From Oxalicibacterium flavum (GTDB lineage: Bacteria > Pseudomonadota > Gammaproteobacteria > Burkholderiales > Burkholderiaceae_D): a stretch of 64,000 nucleotides of DNA. The DNA lies in contig NZ_BMCG01000004.1 of NCBI RefSeq assembly GCF_014635065.1, positions 62,001-126,000 on the forward strand, given 5' to 3'. The position numbers and the translations under genes are program-made. Below the pieces are notes generated by a model. It was not told the DNA's origin, ran no database searches, and worked only from the letters and a program-made list of their open reading frames with translations. Positions 31,700 through 39,276 of this stretch are shown in pieces; within the stretch, counting starts at the first letter, position 1, and every line of letters begins with the position of its first letter.

Positions 31700-33865
31700 A
31701 TGTGGCTTTCCTCCCTTTTTCTCATGTCTTCCTCCTGCTTCTCCCTGCGGCCCTCGGTGGCCGCAGTTCGTTTCGCCCTGCTTGGTTTTTCCACCTTCGC
31801 CCTGATGTCCGCCTCCCAGGCGCAGGAATCCGCGCAATCCGACGCGGCCGATAACGTGCTGCCCGCAGTGCAGGTAACCGGCAGTGGCGACTTTGGCTTC
31901 ACGGCGCAGCAGGCCGTTTCCAGCACGAAGTCGGACAAACCGCTGTTCGAAACGCCGCAGTCGATCTCGGTGCTAACGCGCGAACTGCTCGATGCGCGTC
32001 AGGTGACGAGCCTGAACGAGGCGATCCAGACCACCGCCGGCGTGTCGTCGGGCGGCTATGGCCGTCGTGGCTGGGATGACTTTTCGATCCGCGGCCAGCG
32101 TGCCTCGGAATCGATTTACGTGGATGGCCTCAAGCTCGGGCAGGGTAGCTGGATTGCGCAGGAAGTGTTCGGCGTCGAGCGTATCGAGATCGTCAAGGGA
32201 CCGGCTTCGATCAACTTTGGCCAGATGCAGCCGGGCGGCATCGTCAACATGGTCAGCAAGCGGCCGCGCGCGGAGGCGTTCGGGCAGGTCGGTTTTACGG
32301 TCGGCAGCTACGGCTACCGGCAGGCGACCTTCGACTTCGGCCGTCCGCTCGAATCGGCCAACGGCAAGGCGGCCTTCCGCATCAACGCGATGCTGTCGGA
32401 CGCCGACGATCCGACCGATTACGTCTACTACAAGAACCGTTACATCGCGCCGTCGATCTCGCTCGACTTCGGTCCACGTACCGATTTCACGATCCTGGCT
32501 TCCTACTACGACCGCGAATACATCCGTCAGCAGGGTTTGCCGACGCGCGGCTCACTGCTGCCCAATCCCAACGGCCAGCTCGACCGCAGCCTGTTCATCG
32601 GCGATCCGGGCGTGGGCCCGTACGAGGGCGAGCAGAGCACCATCGGTTACGCGCTCACGCATCGTTTCGATTCGGGCTGGACGCTGCGCCAGAACTTCCG
32701 CTGGCTGGACATGAATATGACTGGAAGAGCGGTATTCGTCTCTGGAGGGCTCAAGAACAATTATACGGAGCAGGGACGTAGCGTTACGCTGCAAGATGTC
32801 AAGGAACAGGTTGGGGCACTGGATACCAATATTGAACGCACCTTCAACTTGGCTGGCATCGCGCATACGGTGATGGCAGGTCTGGATTTGAACCGCGACA
32901 AACTGCACAGCGGTAATACGCAATGCAAGATCGCCAATCTGAATATTTATTCGCCAACTTACAACCTGCCGTATTCAGATTGCGCGATACGCACGAACGG
33001 TCTGACCGAAACATCCGTGCAATACGCCGCTGTATATCTACGCGATCAGATCAAGTTCAATGAACGCTTGAGTCTGAATGTCGCATTTCGTCACGATCGA
33101 GTAGAAACTGAGACAGTGAATCTACAGGACGGTAGCGTTCAAAAGCAGAACAAGAATGCCAACACCGGGAACGCGGCGTTGATGTATGAACTTACAAAAA
33201 ACATTGCTCCTTACATTGGTTACGCAACTTCTTTTCTACCGCAAGCTGGTCTTGCGGTAGGTGGGCGGCAGTTGAATCCAGAGGAAGGAAAACAATCCGA
33301 AATGGGGGTCAAGTTCCAGTCGGATGATAAACGCCTCAACGCCAGTATTGCCTACTATGATCTGACACGAAAAAATGTCGCCTCCGATGATTTGGAGAAC
33401 GATGGATATCAAGTCGAAATTGGTGAGCAGCGCAGCAAGGGCTTCGAAGCCGAAGTCGCCGCTGATCTGCGCAACGGCTGGAGCCTGGCCGGCGCGCTGG
33501 CACTGATCGATGCCGAAATCACCGACGACACCAATGCCGCCAACATCGGCAAGCGTCTGCAGAACGTGCCGCGCCGCGCTGCCAGCTTCCTCGCCAACTA
33601 CCGCTTCGACGGTGCGCTGCAGGGCTGGGGCGCCGGTTTCGGCATTCGTCACGAAAGTGCGAAGACCGGCCCGGCCGTTAACTTCTCGGTGCCCGGCTAT
33701 ACTGTGGCCGATGCCAACGTCAGCTATCAGGGCGCGGGTTATCGCGTGATGCTCAACGTGAAGAACCTGTTCGACAAGGATTACTTCGCCGGCACGCTGA
33801 ACGCGAATGTGGTGCCGCTCGGCGATCCGCGCACGGTCATGCTGAAGGCAGTGTTCGACTTCTGA
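31700..33865 (+). CDS. TonB-dependent siderophore receptor
   Basis: A 721-aa outer-membrane receptor. A signal peptide (VRFALLGFSTFALMSASQAQ) is followed by the plug domain (FETPQSISVLTRELLDARQV, VERIEIVKGPASINFGQMQP, GGIVNMVSKRP) and a 22-strand barrel ending LFDKDYFAGTLNANVVPLGD and VMLKAVFDF. The FhuE/FpvA-like plug suggests a hydroxamate or mixed-type ferric siderophore. ATG 31724 is an alternative start. The barrel middle (about 32710-33430) is clearly A+T-richer than both flanks, implying replacement by recombination. A Fur box sits just upstream, and PepSY and DUF3325 genes follow in one operon. Confidence 0.92.
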   Translation: MWLSSLFLMSSSCFSLRPSVAAVRFALLGFSTFALMSASQAQESAQSDAADNVLPAVQVTGSGDFGFTAQQAVSSTKSDKPLFETPQSISVLTRELLDARQVTSLNEAIQTTAGVSSGGYGRRGWDDFSIRGQRASESIYVDGLKLGQGSWIAQEVFGVERIEIVKGPASINFGQMQPGGIVNMVSKRPRAEAFGQVGFTVGSYGYRQATFDFGRPLESANGKAAFRINAMLSDADDPTDYVYYKNRYIAPSISLDFGPRTDFTILASYYDREYIRQQGLPTRGSLLPNPNGQLDRSLFIGDPGVGPYEGEQSTIGYALTHRFDSGWTLRQNFRWLDMNMTGRAVFVSGGLKNNYTEQGRSVTLQDVKEQVGALDTNIERTFNLAGIAHTVMAGLDLNRDKLHSGNTQCKIANLNIYSPTYNLPYSDCAIRTNGLTETSVQYAAVYLRDQIKFNERLSLNVAFRHDRVETETVNLQDGSVQKQNKNANTGNAALMYELTKNIAPYIGYATSFLPQAGLAVGGRQLNPEEGKQSEMGVKFQSDDKRLNASIAYYDLTRKNVASDDLENDGYQVEIGEQRSKGFEAEVAADLRNGWSLAGALALIDAEITDDTNAANIGKRLQNVPRRAASFLANYRFDGALQGWGAGFGIRHESAKTGPAVNFSVPGYTVADANVSYQGAGYRVMLNVKNLFDKDYFAGTLNANVVPLGDPRTVMLKAVFDF

Positions 33866-33875
33866 TCCCTTTCCC

Positions 33876-34988
33876 ATGGCAGCATCCCGCCGCACCGTCG
33901 TCATCCTCTACGCCCTGCATTCGTGGACCGGCATCGTGACGGGGCTGCTGCTGTTCGTGATCTGCTTTTCCGGCGCGGTGGTCGTCTTCAAGAACGAGAT
34001 CGACCTGTGGGCCAATCCTTCGCTGCGCGCATTGCCGCAGGTGGCGGCGCCGGCCGGGCCGGACGCGGTACTGGCCCATCTGGCGCAACGTTATCCCGGC
34101 ATCAAGCCCGAAAGCATGACGGTGCCCAACGAGGTCACGCCGGCCTGGTTCGTCTTTGCGCGCATGCCTGACAATCCGCAGCGCATGAAGATCGCCGCGC
34201 GCGCCGACAATGGCGAGATCATCGGCGAGGTGGACAGCGAACTCGGCCAGTTCTTCCGCATGCTGCACGTGTTCCTGTTCTTCGGTCCGCGCTGGATCGT
34301 CGGCTTTCTCGGCGTGGCGATGTTCTTTCTGATCGTCTCCGGCTTCGTCATCCATCGCAAGATCATCAAGGAACTGTTCACCGTGCGCTGGCGCAAGAGC
34401 CTGCGCGTGACCGGTTCCGACCTGCACAAGAGCGTCGGCGTGTGGGCGCTCGGTTTCCATTTACTGATCGCCTTTACCGGCGCCTGGCTGGGGCTGGCGC
34501 CGGTGTTCGAGCGTGCCTATGCGCATGTTGCCGGTGCGAGTACGGCCGGGTCGGCGATGGCGGCCGTGGCGGCAGAAAGACCTTCGTCTTCTGCCGCGCC
34601 GTTTTCGGTCGATCGCCTGATGGCGCAGGCCAAGGAGGATATGCCGGGTCTGCGGGTCAAGGGCGTCACGTTGCGCAATCCGGACCGGGACGACGCGGAA
34701 GTCGGCTTCTATGGCGGACTCGATGGCCTGTTGTTCAACAATACCAATCTCGCCTATCGCGGCGGACAACTGGTGCGCAGCAACGATCCGCGCGTCAAGG
34801 GTTTCTGGAGCCAGTTCAACGGCTTGATGGAGCCGCTGCATTTCGGCGACTACGGCGGCCTCGTATTGAAATGGCTGTACTTCCTGATCGGCATGAGTCC
34901 GGCGCTGTTGTCGCTGAGCGGCACGCTGCTGTGGATCGAACGGCGCAAGCTCAGGCAGCGCAGCCGCAGCGGAGGCCAGCATGTTTGA
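33876..34988 (+). CDS. PepSY-TM family membrane protein, iron-uptake associated
   Basis: A 370-aa inner-membrane protein of the PepSY_TM family (PiuB/FsrB-like). Four hydrophobic helices are visible: LHSWTGIVTGLLLFVICFSG near the start, WIVGFLGVAMFFLIVSGFVI, VWALGFHLLIAFTGAWLGL and a C-terminal WLYFLIGMSPALLSLSGTLL. Conserved histidines lie at helix ends, and family members are thought to bind haem and reduce ferric siderophores at the inner membrane. It starts 10 bp after the receptor gene and overlaps the next gene by eight bases, so it belongs to the Fur-controlled operon. Confidence 0.9.
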   Translation: MAASRRTVVILYALHSWTGIVTGLLLFVICFSGAVVVFKNEIDLWANPSLRALPQVAAPAGPDAVLAHLAQRYPGIKPESMTVPNEVTPAWFVFARMPDNPQRMKIAARADNGEIIGEVDSELGQFFRMLHVFLFFGPRWIVGFLGVAMFFLIVSGFVIHRKIIKELFTVRWRKSLRVTGSDLHKSVGVWALGFHLLIAFTGAWLGLAPVFERAYAHVAGASTAGSAMAAVAAERPSSSAAPFSVDRLMAQAKEDMPGLRVKGVTLRNPDRDDAEVGFYGGLDGLLFNNTNLAYRGGQLVRSNDPRVKGFWSQFNGLMEPLHFGDYGGLVLKWLYFLIGMSPALLSLSGTLLWIERRKLRQRSRSGGQHV

Positions 34989-35709
34989 GCGCGCGATGAC
35001 CGGCTTGCACGTGGCGCTGACTGCCGCGCTGGCGGCGATGGCAGTGGCCTCGGTGCTGCTGGGCGCGGATTTCGAACTATTGGCGGCGCGCCAGGGCAAT
35101 GGCGCCTGGTGGTTCATCGGTATCTGGCTCGTGCTGAGTGCGCTCATCGCCGTGCTGCCCGGCAGCATCGTGCAGTGGCGGGCCGGTCTGTGTGTGTCGG
35201 CCGCCGCGCTGCTTGTGGCGGCGTTGGCCGGCTTGTGGCGCGGGGCGCCGCATGCGATGGCGATGGGTATCGCGCTGCTGACGCTGGCGGCGATCCTGGT
35301 GTTCAGCGCCTGGCAATTGCGCGCACGGCCGCACAAGCCGGCGCATCTCGCCAGGTCAGACGCACGGCCGGCCGACTGGAAGCGCCGGCTGTGCTGGTGG
35401 ATAGTGGTGCTGTGCATGGCGGAAGCCTTCCGCATGGCGCAGCTGGGTGCGGGCAATGCGGTCAAGGGCGCCGGCAGCTTCGGCATGCTGCTCGTCTTCT
35501 TCGTACTGCTGCCGGCGTTGTCGGTCTCGACCTGGTTTCCGCGTCTGGCCGGCATTGGCTGGCTGCTGGCGACGGTGCCGATGACGTGGCTGCTGTGGCG
35601 TACGCCGAGCGTCAGCGTCGCGATCGGCATGGCGCTGGTGGCGGCCGGTGGCGTCATGCTGCTGCGCGCGCCGGTGCAGGACATCGACAAGAGCGAGATG
35701 CCGCAATGA
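34981..35709 (+). CDS. Hypothetical membrane protein of the iron-uptake operon
   Basis: A 242-aa protein with about seven hydrophobic helices (for example LHVALTAALAAMAVASVLLG, WWFIGIWLVLSALIAVLPGS, GMLLVFFVLLPALSVSTWF). I do not recognise a named family. Its place between PepSY-TM and DUF3325 genes, with overlaps of eight and four bases at its ends, ties it to siderophore-iron uptake. A role in the membrane reductase or siderophore-recycling step is inference only. Confidence 0.75.
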   Translation: MFERAMTGLHVALTAALAAMAVASVLLGADFELLAARQGNGAWWFIGIWLVLSALIAVLPGSIVQWRAGLCVSAAALLVAALAGLWRGAPHAMAMGIALLTLAAILVFSAWQLRARPHKPAHLARSDARPADWKRRLCWWIVVLCMAEAFRMAQLGAGNAVKGAGSFGMLLVFFVLLPALSVSTWFPRLAGIGWLLATVPMTWLLWRTPSVSVAIGMALVAAGGVMLLRAPVQDIDKSEMPQ

Positions 35710-36038
35710 CGGCGGCGCTCGGTTTCGTCCTGCTCGGCTGCGGCGGCATCGCCTGCTGGTATGCCGGTGCCGACACGCGCAGCGGCGAGCGCGCCGCGCT
35801 GCCGGCCTGGCTGCGCAGTCACGGCCGGCGGCTGGCTCTGGCGGGACTATTGCTGCAGCTGGCGTTGTCGGCGTGGCTGCTTGGTGCCGCCACCGGGCCG
35901 TTGCTGGTGGCGGTGGCGTGGATGACGGTCGGCTGCCTCTTCGTCGCCTGTGTCAATGCGTGGCCGGCGCACAGCGTACGGCTGGGTCTTGTGCTCGGCG
36001 TGCTGGGCGCTGTCGCCTTGGCTGTTTCGTTGTTCTGA
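35706..36038 (+). CDS. DUF3325-family membrane protein
   Basis: A 110-aa protein starting at an ATGA overlap with the previous gene. It has three hydrophobic helices (ALGFVLLGCGGIACWYAGA, LALAGLLLQLALSAWLLG, and a C-terminal LGLVLGVLGAVALAVSLF). The layout and the GWMTVGCLFVACVNAWP-like segment fit DUF3325, a small membrane protein that usually ends PepSY/receptor iron operons. The function is unknown. The convergent NTF2-like gene ends 31 bp away, with no clear terminator between them. Confidence 0.8.
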   Translation: MTAALGFVLLGCGGIACWYAGADTRSGERAALPAWLRSHGRRLALAGLLLQLALSAWLLGAATGPLLVAVAWMTVGCLFVACVNAWPAHSVRLGLVLGVLGAVALAVSLF

Positions 36039-36068
36039 CCCCGCCGCGCTGCGACAGCAGGTGCGCAT

Positions 36069-36521
36069 CTATCGGTAGCCGCTGGGCTCCATATTGCGGA
36101 TCGCGGTGATCTTCCATTCGCCATCCTTGCGCACCGCGACGAAGGTGCTCCACATGCGTCGCAGCGAACCGTCGGAATTGGGCAGCTCGTAACGCGCGTC
36201 GGCAATGGCGGTATTGCTGTCCAGCAGCCGCACGGTTTCCACCGTGAGCGTGCTTCCGCCAGGATTCTGGGTGGAGCTGCGTTGCATGCCGCTGAGCGCG
36301 CCATCGATGCCGCGCCGCCATTCTCCCGAAGAAACGAGCTGATCGACATCCTCGGTGAGCAGGTTGCGAATGGTAGCGGCATCCCGTGCCATGCGGGCCT
36401 GCTGGTGGCGGTCCACCAGGCTTGTGATGGCCTGTACATCGGCGCTGGAAGTGGTTGCGGGTTGTGCGAACAGCAGGGCGGACAGCGTGCTCAGGCACAG
36501 AAAGCAGAGCAATTTTTTCAT
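36069..36521 (-). CDS. Secreted NTF2-like (SnoaL/DUF4440) protein
   Basis: A 150-aa protein with a signal peptide (MKKLLCFLCLSTLSALLFAQ, cut near FAQP). The mature domain reads like a cone-shaped NTF2 fold: DVQAITSLVDRHQQARMARD, AATIRNLLTEDV, then STFVAVRKDGEWKITAIRNM at the end. DUF4440/SnoaL proteins include small-molecule binders and isomerases. No catalytic residue is clear. It stands alone on the minus strand, with ATG 36521 placed after GGAGATACGACG. Periplasmic location is expected. Confidence 0.82.
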   Translation of the reverse strand: MKKLLCFLCLSTLSALLFAQPATTSSADVQAITSLVDRHQQARMARDAATIRNLLTEDVDQLVSSGEWRRGIDGALSGMQRSSTQNPGGSTLTVETVRLLDSNTAIADARYELPNSDGSLRRMWSTFVAVRKDGEWKITAIRNMEPSGYR

Positions 36522-36650
36522 CGTCGTATCTCCTGAAAGTGGGGGACTGCCAACCGATCGAGGCGGAAAGACGCAGGGACGAACAGGAGAGATTCTACAG
36601 ACAGGCGGCGGTGCACCCCGCAGCGGCGAGGTGCACCGGTTGCCGGCCGG

Positions 36651-39218
36651 TTAGGCCGCCACGCGCGACGCGATATGGGCGAGCGCTTCTTCCACCTGAT
36701 CGACCAGGATCAGGCACAGGTCGCCCGATTGCAGCTTGTTCAGCGCGGTATCGATGGCGAGGAATTCGCCACGGATTTCATTGACCGACTGCGTGCGCTT
36801 GGCCTTGCTCAGGCCTTCGCGCAACAGTTTGACCACCTCGCCGTCGGCGCGGCCGCGCTGGCACTGGTCTTCGTAGAGGATCACGTCGTCGAAGGCGTCG
36901 CCGAGGATTTCGGTCTGACGGCGGATGTCGTCGTCGCGGCGGTCGCCGGCGCCGCTGATGACGACCGAGCGGCGCTTGGACGGCAGCGACTCGACCGCGC
37001 GCGTGAGCGCGGCGATGGCATCCGGGTTGTGGCCGTAGTCGGCGATCACGGTCGCGCCCTGGTGCGTGAAGACGTTGAAGCGGCCTGGCGTGGTATCGGT
37101 GCCGTTGCGGAAGCTGCGCAGGCCGTCGAGCATGACGTCCCAGTCGATGCCGAGTCCCCATGCCGCGCCGATGGCGGCCATCGCGTTCTCGATCTGGAAG
37201 CCGATCAGGCCGTTGAGCGTGATCGGAATGTCGGCCAGGCGGATCCGATGTTCGAAGCTGCCTTCGGCGGCGACGATGTGGCCCTGATCGACGAACAGCA
37301 CGCGCTGGCCCTGCGCGCGATGGGTGGCCAGCACGGCTTGATTGAGGTCCTGCGCGAAGAAGGTGACGCGGCCCGGGCAGCTGGCGGCCATGCCGGCGAC
37401 GATCGGATCGGCCGCGTTGAGCACCGCCATGCCGGCCGGTGCCACGTTCTGCACGATCACGCGCTTGACGATCGCGAGGTCCTCGACGGTGGTGATGAAA
37501 TTCAGGCCCAGATGATCGCCGACGCCGATGTTGGTCACCACCGCGACGTTGCAGCGGTCGAAGCCGAGGCCCTCGCGCAGGATGCCGCCGCGCGCCGTCT
37601 CGAATACCGCCGCATCCACGCGCGGATGCATGAGCACGTTGCGCGCGCTGCGCGGACCGCTGCAGTCGCCGGTGTCGATACGCTGGTTCTCGATATAGAC
37701 GCCATCGGTGCTGGTCATGCCGACGCGATATTTGTCGGCGGTCAGGATATGGCCGATCAGGCGCGTGGTGGTGGTCTTGCCGTTGGTGCCGGCCACCGCG
37801 ACGACCGGAATGCGGCCGTCGTCGCCTTCCCTGAACATCGACGCGACGATCGCCTCGCCGACCGCACGGCCCTTGCCGAACGACGGTTTGATGTGCATGC
37901 GCAGGCCCGGCGCGGCATTGACCTCGACCACGCCGCCGCCTTGTTCCTCGAGCGTCTTGAGTACGGTTTCGCAGACGATATCGACGCCGCAGATGTCGAG
38001 TCCGATCATCTGTGCGGCCTCGACCGCGCGCGCTGCCAGTTCCGGATGCACGTCGTCGGTGACGTCGGTGGCGGTGCCGCCGGTGGAGAGATTGGCATTG
38101 TTGCGCAACAGGACCGGCACGCCGCGCGCCGGGATGCTGTCGATGGTGTAGCCCTGTTTTTCGAGGGTGGCGATACCGATGCTGTCGAGGCGGATCTTGG
38201 TCAGCGGCGTGGCGTGGCCGTCGCCGCGCAGCGGGTCCTGATTGACGATGGCGACCAGCTCGGCAATTGTGTGTTCGCCATCGCCGCGCACTTCCGGCGG
38301 CGAACGGCGTGCCGCGGCAACGAGTTGCTTGCCGACCACCAGCAGACGATAGTCCTGCCCCGGCAGGAAGCGTTCGACCACCACGTCCTCGCAGATCGCG
38401 AAGGCGGCGGCGAACGCCGTGCGCACTTCGTCCTCGGTCTTCATGTTGACGGCCACGCCCTTGCCCTGGTTGCCGTCGCGCGGCTTGATGACGACCGGCG
38501 CGCCGATCTCCTGCGCGGCGGCCCAGGCGTCGTCGGCGGTGCCGACCGAGCGGCCATCCGGCACCGGCACGCCGGCGGCCGACAGCAGCAGCTTGGTCAT
38601 TTCCTTGTCCTGCGCGATGGCTTCCGAGATCGCGCTGGTGAAGCCGGTTTCGGCGGCCTGGATGCGCTGCTGCCTGCTGCCCCAGCCGAACTGCACCATG
38701 CTGCCTTCGGTCAGGCGGCGATACGGAATGCCGCGCGCGACGGCGGCGTCAACGATGGAGCCGGTTGACGGGCCGAGCCGCACGTCCTCGTCGAGTTCGC
38801 GCAGCGAGGCCAGTGCCGTTGCCAGATTGAACAGCGTGTCGTCGAGTGCTGCCTGGCACAGTTGAACCGCGAGATCGAAGGCGAGGCGGCCGACCGCTTC
38901 CTCGGTGTATTCGACGATGACCTGGTAGGTGCCGGCCTCGACCGTCTGCACCGTGCGGCTGAAGGTCACCGGGCAGCCGGCCTGCGCCTGCAGGCACAGC
39001 GCGGCCGATTCGAGCGCGTCGGCCAGCGAGAAGAGCGGGCCCTGGCGCGCGGTGTCGAGCAGTTCGATTTCCGGAAAGCGCGCGCGCAGACGTTCCTCGA
39101 AACCCGGCAGCAGGGCAATGTTCTGTTCGTCATGGCTGCAACGAACGACTGCCTCGATCGAGGTATGACGACTCCACAGGTTGGGACCGCGCAGGGCGCG
39201 CACGCGTGAGATTTCCAT
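36651..39218 (-). CDS. cphA: Cyanophycin synthetase CphA
   Basis: CphA builds cyanophycin, a nitrogen store of poly-aspartate with arginine side chains, using ATP. The 855-aa protein starts MEISRVRALRGPNLWSRHTS, the family start. An N-terminal domain (1-160) is followed by an ATP-grasp domain (IGAPVVIKPRDGNQGKGVAV near 245, VVEVNAAPGLRMHIKP near 440). A Mur-ligase-like domain follows with an intact P-loop VAGTNGKTTTTRLIGH (about 474-490), which adds arginine. Both active sites look complete. It is the second gene after the cphA-prime paralogue (58-bp gap, same strand). No cyanophycinase gene is in the window. Confidence 0.95.
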   Translation of the reverse strand: MEISRVRALRGPNLWSRHTSIEAVVRCSHDEQNIALLPGFEERLRARFPEIELLDTARQGPLFSLADALESAALCLQAQAGCPVTFSRTVQTVEAGTYQVIVEYTEEAVGRLAFDLAVQLCQAALDDTLFNLATALASLRELDEDVRLGPSTGSIVDAAVARGIPYRRLTEGSMVQFGWGSRQQRIQAAETGFTSAISEAIAQDKEMTKLLLSAAGVPVPDGRSVGTADDAWAAAQEIGAPVVIKPRDGNQGKGVAVNMKTEDEVRTAFAAAFAICEDVVVERFLPGQDYRLLVVGKQLVAAARRSPPEVRGDGEHTIAELVAIVNQDPLRGDGHATPLTKIRLDSIGIATLEKQGYTIDSIPARGVPVLLRNNANLSTGGTATDVTDDVHPELAARAVEAAQMIGLDICGVDIVCETVLKTLEEQGGGVVEVNAAPGLRMHIKPSFGKGRAVGEAIVASMFREGDDGRIPVVAVAGTNGKTTTTRLIGHILTADKYRVGMTSTDGVYIENQRIDTGDCSGPRSARNVLMHPRVDAAVFETARGGILREGLGFDRCNVAVVTNIGVGDHLGLNFITTVEDLAIVKRVIVQNVAPAGMAVLNAADPIVAGMAASCPGRVTFFAQDLNQAVLATHRAQGQRVLFVDQGHIVAAEGSFEHRIRLADIPITLNGLIGFQIENAMAAIGAAWGLGIDWDVMLDGLRSFRNGTDTTPGRFNVFTHQGATVIADYGHNPDAIAALTRAVESLPSKRRSVVISGAGDRRDDDIRRQTEILGDAFDDVILYEDQCQRGRADGEVVKLLREGLSKAKRTQSVNEIRGEFLAIDTALNKLQSGDLCLILVDQVEEALAHIASRVAA

Positions 39219-39276
39219 TCCTTGTTCCTTTTGGCTGAGCGGTTGCTCGTGGTCTCTGTTGTTCTGGTGACGGGAA

